Positions 26,595 to 35,328 of a DNA stretch of 51,385 bases are shown here, piece after piece. The position numbers were made by a program, and so were the translations under genes. The notes below the pieces were generated by a model that worked only from the letters and a program-made list of their open reading frames with translations, had not been told where the DNA came from and ran no database searches. The stretch comes from PNAI01 sp964575715 (GTDB lineage: Bacteria > Pseudomonadota > Alphaproteobacteria > Rhizobiales > Xanthobacteraceae). Location of the stretch: NCBI GenBank assembly GCA_964575715.1, contig CAZNSG010000181.1, forward strand, positions 1 through 51,385, given 5' to 3'. Position 1 is the stretch's first letter. Every line of letters begins with the position of its first letter.

Positions 26595-26876
26595 TTAATC
26601 GTACACCTCGCGCCGGTGGCCGACGGTGACGACGAGAACGATAAAACGGCCATCTTCGATCGAAGCAACGATGCGGTAATCGCCGACGCGGTAGCGCCAC
26701 AGACCCTTAAGATCGTGCGTGAGCGGACGGCCGAAGCGGCGCGGGTCCTCGGCGGTGGCGATGCTTTTGCGGAGATATCGCAGAATGAGTCTCTGGGCTT
26801 CGGCGCCGAGCTTGCGCAGATCGCGCGCCGCGTCGGGATCGAACTCGACGCGCCAGACATGTTCATCGCTCATCAC
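26595..26876 (-). CDS. RelE/ParE-superfamily toxin
   Basis: The 93-residue protein (MMSDEHVWRVEFDPDAARDLRKL...) has the RelE fold pattern: F-x-A-RDLRKL helix start, GRPLTHDLKGLWRYRVGDYRIV, and a final VVTVGHRREVYD strand with His-Arg-Arg-x-x-Tyr, matching ribosome-dependent mRNA interferases. It begins 6 bases after the antitoxin gene on the same strand. An internal ATG one codon later is possible. It converges on the ETF-QO gene. Confidence 0.9.
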   Translation of the reverse strand: MMSDEHVWRVEFDPDAARDLRKLGAEAQRLILRYLRKSIATAEDPRRFGRPLTHDLKGLWRYRVGDYRIVASIEDGRFIVLVVTVGHRREVYD

Positions 26877-26882
26877 ATTTTC

Positions 26883-27095
26883 TTAGGTAGCTTCGTCCAG
26901 CTCGCGCTCGATCGTTTCGAGCGTAATCCGCCGTCTGTCATGCGCGAGTCGCCGCTGCGCGAGGTGATAATCTTCAAGGTCCTCGATATGACGCAGGATC
27001 GCTTCCCGCGCATAAAAGCTCTTGGTCCGGCCGGTTTTCTTGGCCAGAGCTTCCAGGCGCTTTTCGATCAGGGCAGGGAGGCGCAAGGCAAGCAT
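26883..27095 (-). CDS. RHH/RelB-type antitoxin
   Basis: The protein begins MLALRLPALIEKRLEALAKK, a ribbon-helix-helix DNA-binding start, and continues TGRTKSFYAREAILRHIEDLEDYHLA; the last third is charged and should wrap the toxin. The ATG at 27095 has GAGG nine bases upstream, so I prefer it (70 residues) to the ATG at 27110. The antitoxin probably represses its own operon with the toxin as co-repressor, as in other RelBE systems. Confidence 0.88.
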   Translation of the reverse strand: MLALRLPALIEKRLEALAKKTGRTKSFYAREAILRHIEDLEDYHLAQRRLAHDRRRITLETIERELDEAT

Positions 27096-27113
27096 GTCAG
27101 ATTTCCTCATTTA

Positions 27114-27127
27114 CTATACATGTATAG
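27114..27127 (-). promoter_or_regulatory. Palindromic operator of the toxin-antitoxin operon
   Basis: CTATACATGTATAG is a perfect 14-base palindrome, 18 bases upstream of the antitoxin ATG at 27095. It is AT-rich against the GC-rich surroundings. Ribbon-helix-helix antitoxins bind such short palindromes, so an autoregulatory site is a fair inference. Confidence 0.65.
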
Positions 27128-27298
27128 CAAACTGGCCTCCAAACAAGCGGCTTCCAAGCCATGTAATAAGCGCCCCCAATAGATTACTCCGATTTGCCAT
27201 ATCGGCCACGATACCGACACATCATGGCTATCATCGTGGATTAGCCATACTGGCGACTGCGGCCGGTCGTTATCCTTGCGAAAGGCCTGCAAAAAGGC

Positions 27299-27334
27299 CA
27301 TTCTGCCACTGACTCGCATTCTGCCACTGACTCG
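27299..27334. repeat. Two tandem 18-bp units upstream of the TPR gene
   Basis: CATTCTGCCACTGACTCG occurs twice in direct contact (27299-27316 and 27317-27334). Each unit carries one GACTC (CcrM target) site. The pair lies 43 bases upstream of the TPR gene start, within its probable promoter region. Confidence 0.8.
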
Positions 27335-27376
27335 AAAGGGTGGTGCCGCAGTGCCTCCCAGGGAGACCGGCGAACC

Positions 27377-29386
27377 GTGACCGTTCCTAATATTTGCCAG
27401 CGGCTTACTGGCGTCTTTGTCGGCGCGGTGCTGCTGATGCTGCCGGGCGCGCCTGCGGCCCAAACATCATCACCATCGCGACCGACCATCCTCTCGATGC
27501 GAGAGCTGGCGCGCATCTCGCCGACGGGAAATTATCTCGCTGCCCGGCATGCCGGTGCGCAGCGCGACGCCGCCGCGGCTTCGGCGTACTTCCGTGCCGC
27601 GCTGCGTGCTGATTCGCGCAATAGCGAACTGCTTGAGCGCGCTTTTCTGGCCACTCTCGCCGAAGGCGATATCGACGAAGCCATGCGGCTTGCCGAACGC
27701 ATCGTGCAGATCGACCGTTCCGATCGCGTCGCACGCTTGGTGCTTGGCATTCGCGCACTCAAGCAAAAACAATACGCGCTCGCGCGCCAGCATTTTTCTC
27801 AGTCGACCCGCGGGCCGATTACCGATCTGACCGCGACGCTGCTCTCCGCCTGGGCGCTCTACGGCGCCAACGACGCAAAAGGCGCAATCGAGGGCATCGA
27901 TCGTCTCACCGGTCCTGATTGGTATCCGGTGTTCAAGGATTTGCATGCGGGCCTGATCCTCGATCTTGCCAACTCCAAGAAGGAAGCCGGCAAGCGCTTC
28001 GAGCGCGCCTACCAGCTCAATACGTCGTCGCTGCGATTGGTCGAGTCCTATGGCAGCTGGCTCTCGCGCAATGCATCCAAGGAAGAGGCGCTCAAGGTCT
28101 TCACCACCTTCGACAACGCGTTGCCGCGCCACCCGCTGATTTTGCAGGCGATGAATCGAATCAAAGGCGAATCGTCTTCCGTCTCGATTCCCGCCGAAGC
28201 AGTCCCGCTCCGCCCGGGTCAGAGCGGAGATTTTGTCAAGCGCGTGCAGACCGCGCTTGGCCTCAAGGCCGACGGCAATTACGGAGCTACCACCGAGCGC
28301 GCGGTGAAAAGCTTCCAGCAGCAGAACGGTCTGCGCGTCGACGGCATTGTCGGTTCGACCACCTTGGACAAGTTAAAGCTTTCAAAACCAAGCGGAATTT
28401 CGGGCGAAGCCCTGCCCCCGCTGGTTTCGACACCGCAAGATGGTGGCGCCGAAGTGCTCTACGGCATCGGCTCCGCGCTCGGGCGCCGGGGCGACGATGA
28501 TCCTGGCCTCGTCTATCTGCAGCTCGCGCTCTATCTGGCACCCGGTCATTCGCTTGGACTGCTCTCGCTTGCCGATATTTATGAGCAGCTCAAGAAGCCT
28601 CAGCTTGCGATCAAGTTCTACGAGATGGTGCCGCGCGATTCGCCTCTGCGCCGCAATTCCGAAATTCAGCTGGCGAGCGGTCTCGATGCGCTCGACCGCA
28701 TCGATGAAGCCAAGACGCGGCTTAACAAGCTGATCGCCGATAGGCCGGATGATATTGAAGCGATCATGGCGCTCGGCAACATCGTGCGCGGGCGCAAGCA
28801 GTATGCCGAGTGCGCCAAGGTCTACAGCCGCGCCGTTGCGACCATCGCGACGTCCGAACGCTCGAACTGGCCGCTATTCTATTTCCGCGGCATTTGCTTC
28901 GAACGCGATAAGCAGTGGGACAAGGCCGAGGCCGACCTCAAGATGGCGCTCAAGCTTTATCCCGATCAGCCGCATGTGCTCAATTACCTTGGCTATTCGT
29001 GGATCGACCAAGGCATCAACCTCGACGAAGGCATGCGCATGATCCGCCGCGCCGTCGATCAGCGGCCCGAAGACGGTTACATCGTCGACTCACTCGGCTG
29101 GGTCTATTACCGGCTCGGCGATTTTGGGGAGGCGATGAAACATCTGGAGCGCGCGGTCGAGCTCAAGCCCGACGATCCGACCATCAACGACCACTTGGGC
29201 GATGTCTATTGGCGCTTGGGCCGCACGCTTGAGGCGCAGTTCCAGTGGTCGCACGCGCGCGACCTCAAGCCCGAGCCCGACGAGCTGGCGAAGATTCTGG
29301 AAAAACTGAAATCCGGTCTCGCCGAGGAGCCCTCGTCTGCGGCCGATTCCGGCAAGCCGAAGAAGCCCCCCGGCGACGGCGGTTGA
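27377..29386 (+). CDS. Secreted TPR protein with internal peptidoglycan-binding domain
   Basis: The 669-residue protein has a signal peptide (about residues 1-28), TPR-like repeats at roughly 50-260, a PG_binding_1-type domain at about 281-337 (GQSGDFVKRVQTALGLKADG..., AVKSFQQQNGLRVDGIVG), and at least six more TPRs at about 360-640, including the closing LGWVYYRLGDFGEAMKHLERA. A TPR protein before ispE is common in this order; a peptidoglycan-binding module set between two TPR arrays is less familiar to me. It may dock an envelope complex on the cell wall. ispE follows 12 bases later. Confidence 0.85.
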   Translation: MTVPNICQRLTGVFVGAVLLMLPGAPAAQTSSPSRPTILSMRELARISPTGNYLAARHAGAQRDAAAASAYFRAALRADSRNSELLERAFLATLAEGDIDEAMRLAERIVQIDRSDRVARLVLGIRALKQKQYALARQHFSQSTRGPITDLTATLLSAWALYGANDAKGAIEGIDRLTGPDWYPVFKDLHAGLILDLANSKKEAGKRFERAYQLNTSSLRLVESYGSWLSRNASKEEALKVFTTFDNALPRHPLILQAMNRIKGESSSVSIPAEAVPLRPGQSGDFVKRVQTALGLKADGNYGATTERAVKSFQQQNGLRVDGIVGSTTLDKLKLSKPSGISGEALPPLVSTPQDGGAEVLYGIGSALGRRGDDDPGLVYLQLALYLAPGHSLGLLSLADIYEQLKKPQLAIKFYEMVPRDSPLRRNSEIQLASGLDALDRIDEAKTRLNKLIADRPDDIEAIMALGNIVRGRKQYAECAKVYSRAVATIATSERSNWPLFYFRGICFERDKQWDKAEADLKMALKLYPDQPHVLNYLGYSWIDQGINLDEGMRMIRRAVDQRPEDGYIVDSLGWVYYRLGDFGEAMKHLERAVELKPDDPTINDHLGDVYWRLGRTLEAQFQWSHARDLKPEPDELAKILEKLKSGLAEEPSSAADSGKPKKPPGDGG

Positions 29387-29398
29387 TCCGGACCGATC

Positions 29399-30310
29399 GT
29401 GTCGTCGCCGGCTCGCGTCGCAATGTTTGAAGATGCGCCCGCCAAGGTCAATCTGACGCTTCTTGTCCGCGGCCGCCGTCGCGATGGCTATCACAATATC
29501 GCGAGCTTGGTCGCATTCGCCGATCTGGCAGACAAGCTCGCCTTCGTTCCCGGCGGTCCGCTCAAGCTCGTCGTGCGCGGACCGGCCGCTTCGGCGCTTG
29601 GCAGATTAGCCGACAATCTGGTGCTCAAGGCCGCACGCATGCTCGCCGCCGAGATCGATGGCCTTACGCTTGGCCGTTTCACTCTGACCAAGAACCTGCC
29701 GGTTTCCGCCGGACTTGGCGGCGGCTCGGCCGACGCGGCGGCGGCACTGCGTTTATTGGCCCGCGCCAATCGCCTCAAACGAAAAGACGCGCGAATTCTC
29801 AAGGTTGCGCACCGGATCGGCGCCGATGTGCCGGTCTGCTTGCAACCGCGCGCGCGCATGATGCGCGGCATTGGCCATATCTTGTCCAAACCTATCCGCA
29901 TCCCGAGACTCCATGCGGTGCTGGTCAATTCCGGCGCTGTGCTCGCCACCAAAGATGTCTTCGCGCGCTATGACCGGCAAGAATTGCGCCGCCTTTCCAA
30001 ACCGGCAGCCCGCGCTGCGGCTAAAAATACCACCAAGAATACGACCAAGCCTCGATCGCTCGCGGCATTCGTTGCAACACTTGCATCGGACTGCAATGAT
30101 CTTGAACCGGCGGCAATCGCGCTTGCGCCTGCGATTTCAGCAGTGCTCGCGGCTCTGCGCACATCGTCCGGATGCCGGCTTGCGCGCATGTCGGGATCCG
30201 GCGCGACTTGTTTCGGTCTGTATGCTTTATCGCGCCAGGCGGCGGCGGCCGCCCGTAAAATCAAAGCCGCGCATCCGCGCTGGTGGGTGCACGCAAGCGC
30301 GCTGAGTTAG
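29399..30310 (+). CDS. ispE: 4-diphosphocytidyl-2-C-methyl-D-erythritol kinase
   Basis: This GHMP kinase phosphorylates CDP-methylerythritol in the MEP isoprenoid pathway. It has APAKVNLTL with the substrate lysine near residues 14-22, the glycine-rich ATP loop LPVSAGLGGGSADAAAAL near 100, RIGADVPVC near 140 and a late MSGSGATCFGLY. Length is 303 residues from GTG 29399; the ATG at 29423 is an alternative. A Lys/Thr-rich insert (about 205-220, AAKNTTKNTTK) looks like local repeat expansion. The next gene, convergent, makes polyprenyl diphosphate from the same pathway's products. Confidence 0.94.
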   Translation: MSSPARVAMFEDAPAKVNLTLLVRGRRRDGYHNIASLVAFADLADKLAFVPGGPLKLVVRGPAASALGRLADNLVLKAARMLAAEIDGLTLGRFTLTKNLPVSAGLGGGSADAAAALRLLARANRLKRKDARILKVAHRIGADVPVCLQPRARMMRGIGHILSKPIRIPRLHAVLVNSGAVLATKDVFARYDRQELRRLSKPAARAAAKNTTKNTTKPRSLAAFVATLASDCNDLEPAAIALAPAISAVLAALRTSSGCRLARMSGSGATCFGLYALSRQAAAAARKIKAAHPRWWVHASALS

Positions 30311-30336
30311 CAAGCGTTCTGAGTTTACATGCGCGA

Positions 30337-31344
30337 TCAATACGTCCGCGCGGTGCAGAATTCGACCGCTTCCTCCAGCGCCTGCTTCAACCGCGACTCC
30401 GGGAACAGTGCGAGCGCGTCCTTGGCCATGGAGCCATAATGCTGCGCGCGCTGGATGGTGGCCTCGATCGCCCGGTGCTTGGTCATCAGGCCGATGGCGG
30501 TCTCCAGGTCGTTATCGGCGACCTCGCCCTTCTCCAGCGTGCGAATCCAGAACGCGCGCTCGCTTTCCGATCCGCGCCGGAATGACAGCACCACCGGCAA
30601 AGTAATCTTGCCTTCGCGGAAATCGTCGCCGACGTTCTTGCCGAGCTTGGCTGCCTTGCCGCCATAGTCGAGCACATCGTCCACCAGCTGGAAGGCGATG
30701 CCAAGGTTCATGCCGAACGAACGGCAGGCGGCCTGTTCGGATTTCGGGCGGGCGGTGAGCGCGGGGCCGACCTCGCAGGCCGCGGCGAACAGCTCGGCCG
30801 TCTTGGCGCGGATCACCGCGAGATATTCATCTTCGGTCGTGGCGGTATTCTTGGCCGCGGCCAGCTGCATCACCTCGCCCTCCGCGATCACGGCGGCGGC
30901 GGAAGACAGGATTGCGAGTGCACGCAGCGAGCCGACTTCGACCATCATCTTGAACGCCTGGCCGAGCAGGAAATCCCCGACCAGCACGCTGGCCTCGTTG
31001 CCCCACAACATGCGGGCGGCAAGCCGGCCGCGGCGCATCTCGCTCTCGTCCACCACGTCGTCGTGCAGAAATGTCGCGGTATGCATGAATTCGACCGCGG
31101 CCGCGAGCTTGACATGGCCATCGCCGGTATATCCGGTGAGCGCGGCCATGGCGACGGTGAGCATCGGGCGCAGCCGCTTGCCGCCGGACGTTATCAAGTG
31201 ATTGGCCACCTCCGGGATCATCGTCACTTGCGATCCGGTATGCGACAGGATGACCCCGTTCACGCGTTCCATGTCGGGCGCGACCAGCTCCACCAACAGC
31301 TCGATCGTGGCGGGGGTTTGGCTAAAGGGGATGACAACGGCCAA
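30337..31344 (-). CDS. Long-chain polyprenyl diphosphate synthase (ubiquinone side chain)
   Basis: The 335-residue protein has both aspartate-rich motifs: DDVVDESEMRRGRLAA near residues 94-109 and the second FQLVDDVLDYGG near 222. GGKRLRPML near 54 binds isopentenyl diphosphate. It should build the C40-C50 tail of ubiquinone. The family N-terminus (MAVVIPF) starts here at TTG 31344, with GGAG eight bases upstream and no nearby ATG, so the TTG start is well supported. Confidence 0.94.
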   Translation of the reverse strand: MAVVIPFSQTPATIELLVELVAPDMERVNGVILSHTGSQVTMIPEVANHLITSGGKRLRPMLTVAMAALTGYTGDGHVKLAAAVEFMHTATFLHDDVVDESEMRRGRLAARMLWGNEASVLVGDFLLGQAFKMMVEVGSLRALAILSSAAAVIAEGEVMQLAAAKNTATTEDEYLAVIRAKTAELFAAACEVGPALTARPKSEQAACRSFGMNLGIAFQLVDDVLDYGGKAAKLGKNVGDDFREGKITLPVVLSFRRGSESERAFWIRTLEKGEVADNDLETAIGLMTKHRAIEATIQRAQHYGSMAKDALALFPESRLKQALEEAVEFCTARTY

Positions 31345-31408
31345 GCGAGTAACTCCGAGAGGTTCGCAAAAAGGACGCGCAAGAATAGAAACGCTATGCT
31401 AATCGGGC

Positions 31409-31465
31409 AAGTGCGTTTGATACCCAATGTTTGATACCCAAGTGCGTTAGATAACCAAGCGCGTC
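31409..31465. repeat. Short imperfect direct repeats upstream of the GT2 gene
   Basis: AAGTGCGTTTGATACCCAA, TGTTTGATACCCAAGTGCGT and AGATAACCAAGCGCG overlap as imperfect repeats. They lie in the 176-base gap between the divergent prenyl synthase and GT2 genes. No function is evident. Confidence 0.5.
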
Positions 31466-31520
31466 GGCTACCGGTGCGACAACCGATCCCATGATTCGGA
31501 AGGCCGGTGGGAGAGCTTTC

Positions 31521-32504
31521 ATGCTGCGGACGACAGAGACCGCCAAAATCGAGGCCAAAGTTCTCGGCCAGCACACGGTCGCGATCCTGATACCTTGTTA
31601 TAATGAACAAGCCGCCATCGGTACCGTCATCGCCGATTTTAAGGCGGCAGTACCCGACGCCGACATCTATGTCTACGACAACAATTCGAGCGATCGCACG
31701 GTTGAAGCGGCGGCCAAGGCTGGTGCGCTGGTGCGGCGTGAACCGCACCAGGGCAAAGGCCACGTGGTACGGCGGATGTTTGCCGATGTGGAAGCCGACA
31801 TCTATTTATTGGTGGATGGCGATGCCACTTATGATGCCCCGAGTGCCCGCGCCATGATTGCTTGCCTGCTTGCCGACCGGCTCGACATGGTGGTCGCCGC
31901 GCGTGTCGATCGCGAGCAGTCTGCCTACCGCTCAGGCCACCGTTTCGGCAATTGGCTGTTGACCGGATTCGTCGCCCATGTTTTCGGGCACGCGTTTAGT
32001 GACATGCTCTCGGGCTACCGCGTGTTTTCGCGCCGCTTTGTGAAATCATTTCCGGTGCTGTCCGGCGGCTTCGAGATCGAAACCGAGCTGACCATTCATG
32101 CGCTCGAACTTGACCTGCCGGTCGCGGAAATAAAGACGCCCTATTACGCCCGGCCGGCGGGCTCGACCTCGAAACTCAGCACTTGGCGCGATGGTCTTCG
32201 CATCCTCTGGACCATCCTCAAGCTCTATCGCTCCGAACGTCCGCTGCCGTTCTTCTCCGCGGTTGGCATATCGCTCGGCTTCATTTCGATTGGCCTCGGC
32301 ATTCCGATCGTGTCGACCTTCCTGCGTGAAGGCATCGTGCCGCGGCTGCCGACCGCGGTGCTCGCGACCGGTTTGATGCTAATGGCCTTTCTCGCGATAG
32401 CTTCCGGTCTGGTGCTCGATACCGTGACGCGCGGTCGGCGCGAGCTCAAGCTGCTCGCCTATCTCGCACAGCGGGCGCCGGCGGAGGACCGTCGGCAAAC
32501 TTAA
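31521..32504 (+). CDS. GT2 family glycosyltransferase, membrane-anchored
   Basis: The 327-residue protein has a GT-A domain: VAILIPCYNEQAAIGTVI near 20-37, YDNNSSDRT near 54 and the metal-binding DGDAT near 95. Two C-terminal membrane spans follow (about 245-270 and 278-305). The layout matches dolichyl-phosphate mannosyltransferase-like enzymes that load sugars onto polyprenyl phosphate. The ATG at 31521 follows GGAG at 7 bases. The methyltransferase gene starts 12 bases after its stop. Confidence 0.88.
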   Translation: MLRTTETAKIEAKVLGQHTVAILIPCYNEQAAIGTVIADFKAAVPDADIYVYDNNSSDRTVEAAAKAGALVRREPHQGKGHVVRRMFADVEADIYLLVDGDATYDAPSARAMIACLLADRLDMVVAARVDREQSAYRSGHRFGNWLLTGFVAHVFGHAFSDMLSGYRVFSRRFVKSFPVLSGGFEIETELTIHALELDLPVAEIKTPYYARPAGSTSKLSTWRDGLRILWTILKLYRSERPLPFFSAVGISLGFISIGLGIPIVSTFLREGIVPRLPTAVLATGLMLMAFLAIASGLVLDTVTRGRRELKLLAYLAQRAPAEDRRQT

Positions 32505-32516
32505 AAGACGCTGGTA

Positions 32517-33512
32517 ATGCGCGAACTCATTCGTACTAACAATACGGTATTGGTGTCCGCTATCGGCGCCCTGCTTGACGGCGCCGGCATACCGCATCAA
32601 GTGCTCGACCAGCATATGAGCGTGCTCGAAGGCTCGCTCGGCATCCTGCCGCGCCGCATTCTGCTCGATGACGAGCGCTACGACGAAGCACGGCGGATAT
32701 TGCAAGATGCCGGCCTCGCCCACGAGTTGCCTGCGCTGCCGGCCGGCCAGGCTCCGGAAACCACCGACGACGCGATTCTCGGCGGCCGTCTGCGCCTCGT
32801 GCAGCCGCAGCGCGGTCACCGCATCGGACACGACGCGATCCTGCTCGCCGCGGCGACCGGCGCGCGGCCCGGCGATCGTGTCGTCGATCTTGGCTCAGGC
32901 GTAGGCGCGGCGGGCTTGGCGCTCGCCGTGCGTGTTCCCGATGTGACAATGGCCCTGGTCGAGATCGATCCCGCGCTTGCGGCGCTCGCGGCGGAAAACA
33001 TCGAGCGCAATGGGTTCAAGCAGCGCGCGCACGTGGCGGTGCTCGATGTTGCGGCGCCAATCGATGCCTTCGCCGCCGCCGGATTGGAGCCGGGCTCGGC
33101 CGATCGGGTGATGATGAATCCGCCATTCAACGACCCGGCACAACACAACGTCTCGCCCGATCCGCGGCGGCGCGTGGCGCATGCGGCGCCGCCGGCTGTG
33201 CTCGCCGATTGGATCAACGCCGCGTCGTGGCTGCTGCATTCCGCCGGCACGCTGACCATGATCTGGCGCGCCGATGGGCTCCTTGATCTGCTGGCCGCGC
33301 TTGCGCCGCGCTTCGGCGGTGTTGCGATACTTCCGGTGCATGGCCGTGCCGGCCAGCCGGCCATACGCGTGATCGTGCGTGCAAGCAAGGCAAGCCGCGC
33401 GCCGCTCCTTCTGCTTCCCGCTCTTTTGCTCAATAACGCCGACAACCGCCCGACCGCGGAAGCCGAACGCGTGCTCCGCCATGCCGAGACGCTGCCTCTG
33501 GCCGATACTTAG
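32517..33512 (+). CDS. DUF2007 domain fused to a TrmN6-like N6-adenine methyltransferase
   Basis: Residues 1-72 (MRELIRTNNTVLVSAIGALL..., MSVLEGSLGILPRRILLDDE) form a DUF2007 domain. From about residue 84 (TTDDAILGGRLRL) a class I SAM methyltransferase follows, with VVDLGSGVGAAGLALA near 122, IEIDP-like VEIDP near 145 and the amino-methylating motif NPPF near 202. The second part resembles tRNA1(Val) A37-N6 or related methyltransferases. In relatives I remember these as two adjacent genes; here the frame runs through a PALPAGQAPE linker without a stop. Confidence 0.85.
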   Translation: MRELIRTNNTVLVSAIGALLDGAGIPHQVLDQHMSVLEGSLGILPRRILLDDERYDEARRILQDAGLAHELPALPAGQAPETTDDAILGGRLRLVQPQRGHRIGHDAILLAAATGARPGDRVVDLGSGVGAAGLALAVRVPDVTMALVEIDPALAALAAENIERNGFKQRAHVAVLDVAAPIDAFAAAGLEPGSADRVMMNPPFNDPAQHNVSPDPRRRVAHAAPPAVLADWINAASWLLHSAGTLTMIWRADGLLDLLAALAPRFGGVAILPVHGRAGQPAIRVIVRASKASRAPLLLLPALLLNNADNRPTAEAERVLRHAETLPLADT

Positions 33513-33879
33513 CGCTTCAACCTGGCGCCCGGCGCTAAGTCCCTCAAAGCGGATAAGGCTCAAGCGATGCACGCACGTGAATAAAAATAAACGCGTCGCG
33601 GGGCTGCCCTAACCATCGAACCGTGGTAATCGGACCAAATGCTGATGAATTTTCTAGGACTGTCGCGTTCGCAAGATGACGGTAGCGCAACCACGCAACC
33701 GCCGATGAAGCTGCGGAAACGCTTTTCATCAGCGGCTTCAATGGAACACACCGCAGCAGCTACAAATTGTCACGGCTGGCGGAAGGTGCAACGCCTTGGA
33801 TATTGTTGACGGAGCCTACGGTTGCGGCCCTATTATTTAGGTGTAACTGTGATATTTGTGATAAGTGAGTCATTCGGTG
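33513..33879. other. Intergenic region before the MlaC-like gene
   Basis: About 365 bases without a convincing gene. Frames on both strands (for example 33640-33810 plus) have no ribosome site or recognisable product. The last 50 bases before the MlaC-like gene are AT-rich (TATTATTTAGG, TGATATTTGTGATAA) and probably carry its promoter. Confidence 0.4.
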
Positions 33880-34566
33880 ATGATGCGTAAGTTATCAGCA
33901 TGTTTTTGGGTTGCCGGCGCGTTGGTCATAGCGGCATTGCCGACTTATGCCCGGACCGAGCCATCCGCGCAGTCATCCGCACAGTCATCCGCGCAAATTG
34001 AATCCGCGGCGAAGGCTGAGCTATCTTCGAATACCGAACCAGCCTCAAAGGCCGATCCCTCGGTCGAGGCTTTCATTGCCAAGCTCGGCAGCGGCACTCG
34101 CGCCATCTATCAAATTTCCAAGCAGGACCCCGCCCTCATTCGCGCAGGCTGCCGCGATCTTCTGAATATAATTCTGGACCTCGATGCGATGGCGCAGGCG
34201 TCGAACGTTGATATCTGGGATAAAATAACTCCGCTCCAACAGGGCACCATCCGCGCGGCCTTCGAGCATAGAATGATCACCAGCTGCATGCGGCAGTTCG
34301 GCGGATATGAGGGCGAGCATATGCAGCTCGCCGGAGTGCGAACGGCCGAAAACGGCCACCTGCTCGCCACCGTCCGCATTGGGCCGCATGAAGATGGGAA
34401 GCTGGTGACATGGCGGTTGCACAATTCCGGCCGCGACAACATGCGCGCTGTCGATGTCATCACCGAAGGGCGCAGCGCAGTTGTCGACGCGCACAATGAA
34501 TTCGCGGCGGTGTTGCAAAGCGTCAACGGCGATATCGAGGCATTGATTGCCTTCATGCAAAAATAG
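33880..34566 (+). CDS. MlaC/Ttg2D-like periplasmic lipid-binding protein
   Basis: The roughly 228-residue protein has a signal peptide (MMRKLSACFWVAGALVIAALPTYA), a low-complexity Ser/Gln/Ala/Glu linker with SAQSSAQSSAQ, then an MlaC-like domain (VEAFIAKLGSGTRAI..., QQGTIRAAFEHRMITSCMRQF..., VTWRLH, VDVITEGRSAVVDAHNEFAAVLQSVNGDIEALIAFM). MlaC carries phospholipids between membranes. The start is uncertain among GTG 33865, ATG 33880 and ATG 33883. It precedes an ABC ATPase and permease of the MacB/LolCDE class, not the usual MlaFEDB genes. Confidence 0.75.
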   Translation: MMRKLSACFWVAGALVIAALPTYARTEPSAQSSAQSSAQIESAAKAELSSNTEPASKADPSVEAFIAKLGSGTRAIYQISKQDPALIRAGCRDLLNIILDLDAMAQASNVDIWDKITPLQQGTIRAAFEHRMITSCMRQFGGYEGEHMQLAGVRTAENGHLLATVRIGPHEDGKLVTWRLHNSGRDNMRAVDVITEGRSAVVDAHNEFAAVLQSVNGDIEALIAFMQK

Positions 34567-34605
34567 TCGGCGGTGCCCGAAATTCACGTTTACCGAGAAC
34601 CTTTG

Positions 34606-35328
34606 ATGGCGCGAACGCATCCCATGATCCGGCTGGAGAACGTCGAGCGTCAATACGACGATGGCGCGATCATTGCCCTGAAGAGGGTGGATTTTGTGAT
34701 TGCAACCGGCGAATGCCTTGCCATTCTGGGCCCAAGCGGCAGCGGCAAGACCAGCCTGCTGAACATGCTCAGCGGCATCGACATGCCGACGGCCGGCCAG
34801 ATTTATTGGAACGATCTGCCGGTCCGCTCGCGCAAGGAATGGGCGGTGTTGCGCGGCAGCGAAATCGGCATCGTCTTCCAGGAGTTCAACCTGCTGCCGA
34901 CTCTGACCGCCGTCGAAAATGTCGAAATGGCGCTCATCGGCCATGGGATTCCAGCATCCTCGCGCCGGTCCCGCGCGATCAAGGCGATTGAACGAGTCGG
35001 GCTATTGAACCGGCTCGACCATCTGCCCAATGCCATGTCGGGCGGAGAGCGCCAACGCGTGGCAATCGCCCGCAGCATCGTCAATTCGCCGAACCTGCTG
35101 CTCGCCGACGAGCCAACCGGAAATCTCGACAGCGCGAACGCTTCGCTCATCATCGAGCTGCTACTCGGCTTGCAGGAAGACACTGGAATGACGCTCGTGC
35201 TCATCACCCACGACGAAGATATTGCCGCCCGTTGCGGCCGATGCATCAAGATGAGGGATGGCAAAATCGTCGAGGATCGCCTTCAAACGCCGCGAGTGCG
35301 GCCGGCAACCCAGAAAACGGTGCGATGA
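34606..35328 (+). CDS. ABC transporter ATP-binding protein, LolD/MacB type
   Basis: The 240-residue ATPase has Walker A GPSGSGKTS near residues 42-50, Q-loop VFQEFNLLP near 88-96, signature MSGGERQRVAIARS near 145 and Walker B LLLADEPTGNLDS near 165. The NLLPTLTAVENVE spacing is typical of the MacB/LolD family, which powers mechanotransmission rather than substrate transit through the membrane. I use ATG 34606; GTG 34573 and ATG 34624 are alternatives. Its last codons overlap the permease start (ATGA). Confidence 0.93.
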   Translation: MARTHPMIRLENVERQYDDGAIIALKRVDFVIATGECLAILGPSGSGKTSLLNMLSGIDMPTAGQIYWNDLPVRSRKEWAVLRGSEIGIVFQEFNLLPTLTAVENVEMALIGHGIPASSRRSRAIKAIERVGLLNRLDHLPNAMSGGERQRVAIARSIVNSPNLLLADEPTGNLDSANASLIIELLLGLQEDTGMTLVLITHDEDIAARCGRCIKMRDGKIVEDRLQTPRVRPATQKTVR

